Origin: a virus
Virus record (IMG/VR): IMGVR_UViG_3300031974_004351
Span: 1-34,523 of that record
Reading direction: 5' to 3' (one strand)
DNA: 34,523 nt
Positions 4,960 through 12,147 of the stretch are shown here, one piece after another (position 1 is the stretch's first letter; every line of letters starts with the position of its first letter). A program made the position numbers and the translations under genes. The notes beneath the pieces were generated by a model. The model had not been told where the DNA came from. It searched no databases and worked only from the letters and a program-made list of their open reading frames with translations.

Positions 4960-6970
4960 TCCAATCCTTTGGTAGCGTTTGTGTTTTCATATATTCACAA
5001 CGCTCTATCCACATCTTGTAATAACCAGCCATTTGGCCTTCAAAACATTCCATTAAGTCATTACAGATTTTAATGGCCTTATCAAAATTTTGTTTTCGAT
5101 AATTCAGATGCATTGCTTCATGCATCTCTGTGGGTTTAATATATTTATTCTTGGGCAAATCAAGAACTGTGTAAATTTCAATGCCTACTGTCTTTCCCTT
5201 TACAGCTAAATCATCTACTTTTAAAAAGAAAAAGTCATCACGACAATGTTTTACTGTATCTCCACCTACTAATAAAAGACAACCATATTCTTTACATTTA
5301 GATTCTATGCGGGCAGCTGTGCTAACAGCGTCTCCCAAAACGTCATAGGAGTGTCTCGATGTAGAACCCATTTCCCCAAGATAGCCCAAACCGCTATTAA
5401 TACCAGCCCCCATACCAATAGGTGGCCTTCCTTCAGCTGTGATTTTTTCATTAAATTTCTCCACTGCTTTTAACATGTTGAGCCCAGTTTGTACTGCGCT
5501 TTTAGGATGTTCCGGGTCATCAATAGGCGCATTATGGATATGCATTGAAGCATCGCCTATATATTTTATAATCATTCCATCAGCGTTAAGGACAGGCTCT
5601 GTGATTGAATCCATATATCCATTCATTAATTTTGTCAAGCCCTGTACATCGTCTCCAAAACTTTCACCTAAAGGTGTAAAGCCTCTTAAATCAGAAAAAC
5701 AAATACTGACTTCTTTTTTCATACCTTCTTTAATGAGGGCAGGATTTTCTTGTAAGAGACGAACAACTGTTGGAGAAGCATACCCAGAAAATTGCTTTTG
5801 TATTTGACGTTTCTCTAAGAACGTGATATAATACTTATTGAAACTTGATTGGGCAAACACTATTAAGGACGATAATGAACTCAACGTGGCATCGACAAAG
5901 ATTAATGAACCCTCCCAAAGATAATAGCTTACTCCGTAGGAGGAAACTACAAGTGGAAGCGCAACTAACACCGCAGGAGTTGTGGGCAAGATATAGACCG
6001 CTCCAAGAATACCTAGACCTAGTACAACCAGAAGAACAAGCTCGGCTATTGGCTGCCAGTCGGGAATCTGTATTTCAACTCCTGAAAGGACGGTCTGAAC
6101 CAGGTGTGCTTGAACTTCGTGGGGATACTTTGCACCCAATGGGGTTGCGACTGGATTAGAATATCCTTCAGCTGTTACGCCAAATAAAAGAACCTTTCCA
6201 GATGGTAATGGGTCCAATATACTGATTTGTTCAAATTCATTCCAGAACGCAATTGGCATTTCAGCAAAACTATTTGTTGTAATTGGGTCTTGGCGACCCA
6301 TTCGTATCCACTCGACTCCATTGGAGCCGACTTTCATCTGATAACTTGGTTCTCCGGTAAACACTCGTAATGTATCGAGGGCGAGAGATGGATAGGGATT
6401 CCCGGCTGCTTTAACAACGAGGGGCGCTCTTCGCACGACTCCGGTTGGTGCGTCAGGAATAGCAACAGTGGCGCCAACACCAAAAGCCCAAGAAGAAAGA
6501 GATTCCACAGGGTACAATAATCCTGGAAACGTGTATAGCCAATTTTCATTTTGTTCTCCAAAAGTTGCAACACCTACAAAGGTGCCAACTCCATCTGATG
6601 TTTGTTGAGTGGGAGCAGAAGATAATACAACAGCTTTATTTGCCATTGCTTCTGCCAATTGATTATCCTCTCCGAACCTATCAGATTCGGAATAAATCAT
6701 ATTTAATACATATAAAGAATCAGCAGGGCCAGAATTAATGTAATCAGCAACACTGCCCCTTGGCCAAGGATACTGACCATTTTTTGCAATTGATCTTTCG
6801 TCAATGTTGACGAGGACAATATCCTCCGACGCAATCTTTTCTTTTTTGGAATGGAGATAGTCATAATATGAATACTCTATACTTTGAATAAAATTTGGAT
6901 TCGATATACTTAAAGTAGCAAATCCAGTGATGGTTATTAATACCGTCCACCACTTTGTTAACCATTTCAT
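4931..6970 (-). CDS. CHASE2-domain class III adenylate cyclase
   Basis: A 679-aa membrane sensor-cyclase. Residues 8-23 form a membrane helix, about 30-300 a periplasmic CHASE2 sensor domain (D-I-V-L-V-N-I-D-E-R-S and P-W-P-R near 50-72), and about 308-375 three membrane helices, the usual CHASE2 layout. The cyclase domain spans about 415-605. Metal-binding Asp are present: D427 in F-S-D-L-R-G-F-T and D473 in Y-I-G-D-A. K469 before I-G-D and D543 in S-Y-D-V-L-G-D fit an ATP-specific enzyme, and the transition-state Arg is R554. The usual Asn four residues before it is Ser550 (AGC codon), so activity may be altered. The TAA of the curlin gene overlaps its ATG. It probably converts ATP to cAMP in response to an envelope signal. 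Confidence 0.9.
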   Translation of the reverse strand: MKWLTKWWTVLITITGFATLSISNPNFIQSIEYSYYDYLHSKKEKIASEDIVLVNIDERSIAKNGQYPWPRGSVADYINSGPADSLYVLNMIYSESDRFGEDNQLAEAMANKAVVLSSAPTQQTSDGVGTFVGVATFGEQNENWLYTFPGLLYPVESLSSWAFGVGATVAIPDAPTGVVRRAPLVVKAAGNPYPSLALDTLRVFTGEPSYQMKVGSNGVEWIRMGRQDPITTNSFAEMPIAFWNEFEQISILDPLPSGKVLLFGVTAEGYSNPVATPLGAKYPHEVQAHLVQTVLSGVEIQIPDWQPIAELVLLVVLGLGILGAVYILPTTPAVLVALPLVVSSYGVSYYLWEGSLIFVDATLSSLSSLIVFAQSSFNKYYITFLEKRQIQKQFSGYASPTVVRLLQENPALIKEGMKKEVSICFSDLRGFTPLGESFGDDVQGLTKLMNGYMDSITEPVLNADGMIIKYIGDASMHIHNAPIDDPEHPKSAVQTGLNMLKAVEKFNEKITAEGRPPIGMGAGINSGLGYLGEMGSTSRHSYDVLGDAVSTAARIESKCKEYGCLLLVGGDTVKHCRDDFFFLKVDDLAVKGKTVGIEIYTVLDLPKNKYIKPTEMHEAMHLNYRKQNFDKAIKICNDLMECFEGQMAGYYKMWIERCEYMKTQTLPKDWNGVFIATTK

Positions 6971-7710
6971 TATTGGCCTTGCGTTACCGCTGCACTACAT
7001 CCACCAGCCGTATAACAATCTACTGAAAGTGAATATGTTTGAGTTGTTGTTCCTTGCTGTAATAAATTTAATGTTGTTCCATATATGCCATCAAGTGTAA
7101 TTGTAGCAGAATGAGTAGCGTTATTTCCTTTTTGTCTTAGCGTCACGTCGTTGTATGAATTATAAATTGTTAAATCTATATCTTTACCACCATCGTGTTG
7201 TTGTCTAAACCAAATATCGTTATCACTGCCAGCAAGATGAAAGTTAAAATCGTGTCCGGTTGTTCCACCTTGATTTGTCTGATGTCCCTGGAGGTGATTA
7301 TTGTTTCCATATAAATCCATTTCAATATAATGGCCTCCGCCTTCAAGCCCATCATATGAATATGTAGAGCTCGTTGAGCTACTCCAAGCTGCGCCTTGAG
7401 CTAATCGAACTGTATTTCCACTACCACTCATTTCATCAATTACGATTTGATTTGAAGTATTAGTGTCGTTATATTGAACAAAAAATAAATTTAAACTTGC
7501 TGAATTGATGTATGAATAAACATCTTGCATTTTAATAATATTATTTGCACCAACTTGTTCTACTGTAAGATTTAGATTATCCCCAGTTTGTTCTATTGTG
7601 ATTTCATTATCTGCATAAGTCTTTCCGGCTGCTAATAAAAGGTAAACACCTAATATTGTCCATGCAAATCCTAATAATACTTTATCTAATTTTCTATCGA
7701 ATTCGTCCAT
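6970..7710 (-). CDS. Curlin-repeat (CsgA/CsgB-like) secreted protein 2
   Basis: A 246-aa protein with a charged start, a hydrophobic segment (about residues 12-29) and a likely cleavage after T-Y-A before D-N-E-I. The mature N-terminus D-N-E-I-T-I-E-Q-T-G-D-N-L-N-L-T-V-E-Q-V contains Q-x-G-x-x-N spacing typical of curlin repeats. Further degenerate repeats follow (F-H-L-A-G-S-D-N-D-I-W-F-R-Q-Q; L-R-Q-K-G-N-N-A; L-L-Q-Q-G-T-T-T). Two Cys near the C-terminus (D-C-Y-T-A-G-G-C) are unusual for curlins. Likely exported through the CsgG pore encoded upstream as an amyloid-like subunit or nucleator. It overlaps the cyclase start by one base. Confidence 0.8.
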   Translation of the reverse strand: MDEFDRKLDKVLLGFAWTILGVYLLLAAGKTYADNEITIEQTGDNLNLTVEQVGANNIIKMQDVYSYINSASLNLFFVQYNDTNTSNQIVIDEMSGSGNTVRLAQGAAWSSSTSSTYSYDGLEGGGHYIEMDLYGNNNHLQGHQTNQGGTTGHDFNFHLAGSDNDIWFRQQHDGGKDIDLTIYNSYNDVTLRQKGNNATHSATITLDGIYGTTLNLLQQGTTTQTYSLSVDCYTAGGCSAAVTQGQ

Positions 7711-7718
7711 AATTTTAT

Positions 7719-8864
7719 TTATCCACCTTGTTTTATAACTATAACTGAGTCGTCTCCACCATTTAAATTAATGATACCCGAATAACCTTCCACCTCTGTA
7801 TCAATTCTGGCAGAAGCATCTATGGCAAATACTAATTTAATTGTGTCTTGCACTTGTCTATAAAATACAATTTTTCCATCTTGTTCATAAATGTTATATT
7901 GAGAGTCAGCATTAAGTCCAAATGAAGCTCCTTTTAATTCTGCTCCCAATGAAGTTCCAGCAATTGCTCTATCATCAAGCGCAGCAGTAGTTTTTACAAG
8001 CTCTTCTACAATATCCAAAGCATCAGTTAGGAAATCAACATCAAGAAAATCAATGTCAAGCTCTGAAAATTCTAATGCATCATCTGCAAGATAATCTGTT
8101 TCTAATTCTGTAAACTCTAAAAAGTCAATATCAAGCAATCCTTGGTCTTGATTTGCATCATCAGCCATTTCCTCGTCAATTGCTTCTTTTACTTCAGGAG
8201 GAGGGGCAACGATAAACATATTATCAATCATTGCTGGTGTGATGTTCTGTATACTGATTTTAGGAGTAGGTGGAGAATCCAATGTGGAAACCATTGTCGC
8301 TGCATAAGCTTCCTCTAAAACGATAGTACCACCGAGATTTGATACCTCTATGGTACCTGATGGATTACCATATTGGTCTGGTAAAAGAATGACAAGCGAC
8401 CTTCCGAGCTCGTCAATAGTTGTTGTAAAGTCTGTCCCACGAACTGATATAGTAGCTGTAGGTGTTTGTATGTCTATATTGTTTTTGTTGACCATACCCA
8501 AACGACCAGATGCGAACCTTGCAGTCCCCATCGCCATTCTCATAGCCATTTTTGATTTGCTTGGGTCTGGGTCGTAGTATACTTTGTCAATGAATACTTT
8601 TGTATTTTCTGTAAGTGAAAGTTCTGCTTTATCTAAGAACTCAATTAACATTCGGCCGTTTTCTGTTTCAGCCGTGTCATTCATTACGATATCTGGAACT
8701 TGTGCATCTGAAACTGTCAGCGTTGCACCAGCTTCACGAGTGATAGAAGCACTTCCCTTGTGTTCAATGATATTCCCGATGGGCTCTGCATGAGAACCCA
8801 CCGAAAATAGTAGAATACTAGCTGTCGTTAGAGCTGTCTTTTTGATTAATCTGAATTGTTGCAT
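7719..8864 (-). CDS. Secreted FecR-domain protein
   Basis: Start ATG at 8864 is preferred because it gives a clean signal peptide (M-Q-Q-F-R-L-I-K-K then hydrophobic, S-H-A cleavage near residue 26). An in-frame ATG at 8879 adds five residues; neither has a clear ribosome binding site, and both overlap the preceding curlin gene, so coupling is likely. The FecR region (about 45-170) shows E-T-E-N-G-R-M-L-I-E-F, L-S-L-T-E-N-T-K-V-F-I-D, G-R-L-G-M and the diagnostic T-P-T-A-T-I-S-V-R-G-T-D-F. A strongly acidic repeat region follows (about 240-290), with L-D-I-D-F-L and L-D-V-D-F-L motifs. FecR proteins of this type often sit next to CHASE2 cyclases in bacteria. A periplasmic sensor or fibre-associated role is inferred. 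Confidence 0.8.
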   Translation of the reverse strand: MQQFRLIKKTALTTASILLFSVGSHAEPIGNIIEHKGSASITREAGATLTVSDAQVPDIVMNDTAETENGRMLIEFLDKAELSLTENTKVFIDKVYYDPDPSKSKMAMRMAMGTARFASGRLGMVNKNNIDIQTPTATISVRGTDFTTTIDELGRSLVILLPDQYGNPSGTIEVSNLGGTIVLEEAYAATMVSTLDSPPTPKISIQNITPAMIDNMFIVAPPPEVKEAIDEEMADDANQDQGLLDIDFLEFTELETDYLADDALEFSELDIDFLDVDFLTDALDIVEELVKTTAALDDRAIAGTSLGAELKGASFGLNADSQYNIYEQDGKIVFYRQVQDTIKLVFAIDASARIDTEVEGYSGIINLNGGDDSVIVIKQGG

Positions 8865-9546
8865 TTTCAGAATCAACATCTAGTGTTATGATACCATTAC
8901 AGGTTGTGACCCCTGTTGGGCATGTACCACTTAACTGATTAATGTCAATATCAGCTGATGAACCATCAAGTGTTAAATTGATTTCTTGTTCACCACCATC
9001 TTTTTGCATAGTGTTAATGTTATTTGAACCTCCAGTAATATCGAAGTTCCAAACAGCATCGTCTACGTCTATATCGACATCAAAGACATTACTATCTCCA
9101 ATTATAGTTAGATCGAAATCCAACCTTTCCGCGCTTGCGTTATAACCTTGGTCAAAATCCATTATGTTAGAATCACCAGTAATACTTACATCCATAGCAG
9201 TACTATCTGAAGAGCCAACATATCCGATATTCCAATCCCATTTGTTAGAATCACCTGTAAACAATAAGTTATAGGTGCTACTATCAGCTATTAATGGACC
9301 GAATAATAGATTCTGATTACCAATTTGGTCTATATTAAAATTCAAAGTTGTACCAGTTATAACCATGGCACTTGAAGATGAACTAAAATCATCAGCTCCA
9401 ATTTTGTTGCCATAACCATATTGGTCAATGTATAATGTTAAAGTGTCACCAACCTGTTCGATGTTAATTTCGTTATCATCGGTAGCTTGAGCAAATGCGA
9501 AACCAGAGATTAATACTAAACTTAGGCCTAATAGTTTTTTAATCAT
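8818..9546 (-). CDS. Curlin-repeat (CsgA/CsgB-like) secreted protein 1
   Basis: A 242-aa protein with a classical signal peptide (M-I-K-K-L-L-G-L-S-L-V-L-I-S-G-F-A-F-A, cleavage near residue 19). Mature sequence begins D-D-N-E-I-N-I-E-Q-V-G-D-T-L-T-L and has Q-Y-G-Y-G-N, a true curlin Q-x-G-x-G-N motif. It then shows a ladder of G-D-S-N units (F-T-G-D-S-N, I-T-G-D-S-N, I-I-G-D-S-N, I-T-G-G-S-N) about 22-30 residues apart, with alternating hydrophobic/polar strands and I-N-Q elements. This is what an amyloid beta-solenoid looks like. It directly follows csgG (overlap 8 nt). Very acidic overall, unlike E. coli CsgA. Confidence 0.85.
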   Translation of the reverse strand: MIKKLLGLSLVLISGFAFAQATDDNEINIEQVGDTLTLYIDQYGYGNKIGADDFSSSSSAMVITGTTLNFNIDQIGNQNLLFGPLIADSSTYNLLFTGDSNKWDWNIGYVGSSDSTAMDVSITGDSNIMDFDQGYNASAERLDFDLTIIGDSNVFDVDIDVDDAVWNFDITGGSNNINTMQKDGGEQEINLTLDGSSADIDINQLSGTCPTGVTTCNGIITLDVDSENATIQINQKDSSNDS

Positions 9547-10462
9547 CTTTCGTTTCCTCTATTTTATTATTGATTTTCCAGAAGCCACGTCTGTCTCCTT
9601 GATAAACCATTTCCAGCACGGCAGCCTCGATAGCTGTTCGTACTGCATACGTCACCGATTCATTATTTCCCACACCGTCTTCATATTCAATCAACTGTGT
9701 TCCTTGTTCGATGAATCTAAATACATCACCTCCGGAACCATAACTTAAAATTGTCTTTTTCGTTTGGACATTTAATAGTACTTCGCCTGTTAGAACACTT
9801 ACCGCTCTTAGCGATACCGTCACTTGGTCTTGTCTATATTGACGTGAAAATCCAATACCTAAAGTTCTGGCACCTCTACCGCCAGTTTTTAAATTACTAT
9901 CATATCCAATAATACCACCTTCAATTATCATTCCTGCAAATAAAAGTGGTCCTAAATTTTGTGGCTCTTCTCCAAGAGCTTTGGCAGCTTCGTCCCTGCC
10001 ACTTCTAATAATTTGTCTTTCTCGTACAAGGGCATCAATCCCTTGTCTTTCAACTACTCTAAACCAGGTTCCATTACCTGCAGTTTTAAGAGCGTCAATT
10101 AATAATTCTGTTCCACCTTGAGTCACAGCTGTAGAAAAACTTTGCCCTGTGACTGAGTCCTTACGTTGCCCTGTTTTATCCAAAAATTGATATACAGCAA
10201 CAACCGGTCTTGTTTCAGCTGGTGGTAAATTTAACAATTCAATATAGGATGGTAGCTCTACTACTTGTGGATTTTCAGCACATATTAATTGACTAGTGTA
10301 AAACTTACGAACGCCTGTGTAGACATCTTTACCCCAGCCTTCATCGTACTTACCTGTTTCGTATGCACAATTGGCAGGATTCTCAGACCACTGCGGAATA
10401 CTGGCACAGCCAGTCATAAATGCAAGTGCTATTATACTAGCCGTTCGGGTCAGAATTTCCAT
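9539..10462 (-). CDS. csgG: CsgG, curli secretion outer-membrane lipoprotein pore
   Basis: The ATG at 10462 is preferred over a TTG nine bases upstream. The product is 307 aa. Lipoprotein signal: A-L-A-F-M-T-G with lipidated C19. The body matches E. coli CsgG closely: V-V-A-V-Y-Q-F, F-S-T-A-V, E-R-Q-G-I-D-A-L-V-R-E-R-Q-I-I-R, E-G-G-I-I-G-Y-D-S-N, G-G-R-G-A-R, T-G-E-V, K-T-I-L-S-Y, V-F-R-F-I-E, A-I-E-A-A-V, and R-R-G-F-W. CsgG forms a nonameric export channel in the outer membrane. There are about 45 extra residues between the lipid Cys and the body. The eyelet loop reads S-V-T-G-Q-S-F: the phenylalanine is kept, while the Tyr and Asn of E. coli appear replaced. It overlaps csgF by 26 nt. Confidence 0.95.
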   Translation of the reverse strand: MEILTRTASIIALAFMTGCASIPQWSENPANCAYETGKYDEGWGKDVYTGVRKFYTSQLICAENPQVVELPSYIELLNLPPAETRPVVAVYQFLDKTGQRKDSVTGQSFSTAVTQGGTELLIDALKTAGNGTWFRVVERQGIDALVRERQIIRSGRDEAAKALGEEPQNLGPLLFAGMIIEGGIIGYDSNLKTGGRGARTLGIGFSRQYRQDQVTVSLRAVSVLTGEVLLNVQTKKTILSYGSGGDVFRFIEQGTQLIEYEDGVGNNESVTYAVRTAIEAAVLEMVYQGDRRGFWKINNKIEETKDD

Positions 10463-10931
10463 CGCTTCCAAATGTTCCTGTTCCTATAGGAATTTCAATT
10501 ACTGTTGTTGTTCCATTCTCATCAACGATGGTCATTTTAATATATTCTGTACCATCTTCGCTGGTGAGTACCTCATATGTCACGGTAGAACCTTCAAGGA
10601 CAAATGAGCCGAATCTTACAGGATTGTCATTTGAAAACATATTATCAACTAGTTGTTTTGCTAATTGAGCGTATATACGTGATTCTAAATTACGAATAAA
10701 TTTTGCGAGGGTTGTGTTATCTGCTTCTCGTTCTGCAGCTCTTTGCGCAGCCTCTAAAGCATCTTCGATTTGTTTCTTTCTGCTGTGTTCTTGGTTTTCA
10801 ATGGTCAGATAGTGAGCACCCGTACCCACACCACTGAAAGAAGGATTTTTAAACTTGTGTACAATAGGTTCTGCCTGAACAGTACCAATTGCAAATAATA
10901 AAATTAAACTACTTTTTAGTTGGTTTCTCAT
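10437..10931 (-). CDS. csgF: CsgF, curli assembly factor
   Basis: The ATG at 10931 gives a standard signal peptide (M-R-N-Q-L-K-S-S-L-I-L-L-F-A-I-G-T-V-Q-A, then E-P-I-V); an ATG at 10952 would add seven basic residues. The mature protein has the CsgF signature: F-K-N-P-S-F-S-G near the start (the segment that plugs into the CsgG channel), H-Y-L-T-I-E-N-Q-E, the helix D-N-T-T-L-A-K-F-I-R-N-L-E-S-R-I-Y-A-Q-L, and a C-terminal beta domain (T-V-T-Y-E-V, T-I-V-D-E-N-G-T-T-T-V-I-E-I-P-I-G). CsgF binds CsgG outside the cell and couples secretion to curlin nucleation. It overlaps both neighbours, consistent with one operon. Confidence 0.93.
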   Translation of the reverse strand: MRNQLKSSLILLFAIGTVQAEPIVHKFKNPSFSGVGTGAHYLTIENQEHSRKKQIEDALEAAQRAAEREADNTTLAKFIRNLESRIYAQLAKQLVDNMFSNDNPVRFGSFVLEGSTVTYEVLTSEDGTEYIKMTIVDENGTTTVIEIPIGTGTFGSDGNSDPNG

Positions 10932-11178
10932 TTTGATCTTTAAGCCTCTCATTCTCTTTATACTTTAATACCACATCTACCTTTTGCTGTAAACGAATAA
11001 GATCTTGGTCTAGCATTCTCATTCGGTCAATTACCTTTATCAATTGCATATGTTGTTTGTCTATTTCAGGCTGTAATTTTTCGTTTACAAATTGCCAGAC
11101 AAAATAGACGAAATACCCAAGCCCAACAACCATTACGACCGGAAAGCCATATTCTGATATTAGTTGTGCTATATCCAT
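10909..11178 (-). CDS. Small membrane protein with coiled coil, curli operon
   Basis: The ATG at 11178 follows the previous stop by one base; a TTG at 11190 is less likely. The 89-aa product begins M-D-I-A-Q-L-I-S-E-Y-G-F-P-V, has one membrane helix (about residues 13-33: V-V-M-V-V-G-L-G-Y-F-V-Y-F-V-W) and a long amphipathic helix with M-R-M-L-D-Q-D-L-I-R-L-Q-Q-K-V. I recall this protein type as conserved in marine T4-like phages with no firm function; its length and topology are holin-like. Its first 30 residues resemble those of the protein at 11398-11694. Confidence 0.75.
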   Translation of the reverse strand: MDIAQLISEYGFPVVMVVGLGYFVYFVWQFVNEKLQPEIDKQHMQLIKVIDRMRMLDQDLIRLQQKVDVVLKYKENERLKDQNEKPTKK

Positions 11179-11179
11179 A

Positions 11180-11398
11180 TTAAAAATCAAAATTTAGTTG
11201 TTCATTACTATCAAAATCAACACGTTTGTCTACTCTACGCAACATCGGTTGACCTATTTCAGTTTCACTTGCCACAAAATAATCTCCCACTTCCCAATTA
11301 AATTTGTCTAATGTTAGGTCTGCAGTTCGTGATTCTGCGTCAAAAATTAGAATATCGCCACAGGGAGTTAACTCCCATTTATAGCCACAAAACAACAT
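11180..11398 (-). CDS. Small conserved phage protein, 72 aa
   Basis: The ATG overlaps the stop of the upstream gene by one base. The sequence M-L-F-C-G-Y-K-W-E-L-T-P-C-G-D-I-L-I-F-D, then D-L-T-L-D-K-F-N-W-E-V-G-D-Y-F, looks like a short beta-rich soluble protein. I recall homologues next to the same small membrane proteins in marine T4-like phages. No catalytic motif. Its place between two membrane proteins suggests it acts with them. Confidence 0.75.
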   Translation of the reverse strand: MLFCGYKWELTPCGDILIFDAESRTADLTLDKFNWEVGDYFVASETEIGQPMLRRVDKRVDFDSNEQLNFDF

Positions 11399-11694
11399 TA
11401 ATCTCTCCTTACGTCGAGTTTTCCGTCCTCAATAAAATTCTCTGCCCGAGCTATTCTCTCAATATCGGGATTTAATCCCAGCGCGCTACTCACAAGCAGA
11501 TCGATTTTGACCATCTCATTTGACATAGTCCGAGCTCTGTTTTCGAGGCTTTCACAAAACATTGTTAATGTATTAATGCTATCAACGATTCCTTCAAAAA
11601 TTTGCTTAATAATAATGAATATGAAGAATCCCATTGTCAACGCCCCGGCAATGGGTAAACCCACATCCGAAATCAGCTGAAATATTTCTTCCAT
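11398..11694 (-). CDS. Small membrane protein with coiled coil, first gene of curli operon
   Basis: AGGAAA lies a few bases before the ATG. The 98-aa protein has a start M-E-E-I-F-Q-L-I-S-D-V-G-L-P-I, a membrane helix (about residues 13-33: A-G-A-L-T-M-G-F-F-I-F-I-I-I-K), then an amphipathic helix (S-L-E-N-R-A-R-T-M-S-N-E-M-V-K-I-D-L-L) and a charged end. The layout parallels the protein at 10909-11178 and the two may be distant paralogues. It is the first gene behind the TATAAATA promoter at 11732-11739, so it is probably late and co-expressed with csgF and csgG. Confidence 0.75.
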   Translation of the reverse strand: MEEIFQLISDVGLPIAGALTMGFFIFIIIKQIFEGIVDSINTLTMFCESLENRARTMSNEMVKIDLLVSSALGLNPDIERIARAENFIEDGKLDVRRD

Positions 11695-11731
11695 TATTTT
11701 TCCTATTTTAGGAGAGACGCGCCCTCAAGTC

Positions 11732-11739
11732 TATTTATA
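11732..11739 (-). promoter_or_regulatory. T4-type late promoter of the curli operon
   Basis: An exact TATAAATA on the minus strand, 38 bp before the ATG of the first operon gene. With T4 geometry, transcription would start near 11726. The same octamer precedes capsid and sheath genes in this window. Confidence 0.75.
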
Positions 11740-11783
11740 AGACTAATACAAGCAAAAAAGATTAAAAAATTTACAAAAAAGTG

Positions 11784-11812
11784 TTGACATTTGCTGCTTG
11801 TTATAGTATAAT
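11784..11812 (+). promoter_or_regulatory. Strong sigma-70 early promoter with A-tracts
   Basis: TTGACA (11784-11789), 17-bp spacer, TATAAT (11807-11812), with A-tracts upstream as in an UP element. The core is nearly identical to the promoter of the giant RNA at 15572. Confidence 0.92.
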
Positions 11813-11843
11813 GTACATATAAATTAGGAAATAGGAGTTGTTT

Positions 11844-12131
11844 ATGTTAACGTTAAAAAAATCAGATATTAACCAATTAGAGAAATATTTCTCTAAAATG
11901 TCTTCGCCAGAAGATTTTGCTCTTGTAGCTAAATTGTACAAGGCACAACAAAAATGGAACCAGGAAAAAGCTAAATCCTCGTTCTTTGTTGGTCAAGAAG
12001 TTCAGTTTACCAGTAGTAGAACTGGTGAGACTTTGACTGGAACCTTGGTTAAAAAGAATCCGACATATCAACATGTCAGAACTGAGAGTGGTACTTGGAA
12101 GGTCCCAGCTTCCATGCTTTCAGCTGCCTAA
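11844..12131 (+). CDS. Hypothetical early-type phage protein with small beta domain, 95 aa
   Basis: The ATG at 11844 follows AGGAG (11833-11837). The N-terminal half is helical (L-K-K-S-D-I-N-Q-L-E-K-Y-F). The C-terminal half has F-F-V-G-Q-E-V-Q-F-T-S-S-R-T-G-E-T-L-T-G and W-K-V-P-A-S-M-L, a G-x-x-V-x-F ... G-x-V ... W-x-V-P pattern like small SH3/KOW-type beta barrels found in phage proteins. A nucleic-acid-binding role is possible but not shown. It has the strongest type of early promoter in the window and appears monocistronic: the hairpin at 12148 follows its stop. Confidence 0.75.
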   Translation: MLTLKKSDINQLEKYFSKMSSPEDFALVAKLYKAQQKWNQEKAKSSFFVGQEVQFTSSRTGETLTGTLVKKNPTYQHVRTESGTWKVPASMLSAA

Positions 12132-12147
12132 TCTAGGCAAAATCTGG

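Noticed and set aside
5845-6159. Plus-strand 104-codon frame inside the cyclase gene
   Set aside because: It is a shadow of the CHASE2 coding strand, where domain motifs are clear; no ribosome binding site or family match.
7714-7722. GATAAATA as a late promoter for curlin protein 2
   Set aside because: It would leave almost no leader before the ATG and overlaps the stop of the preceding coupled gene; probably chance in AT-rich sequence.
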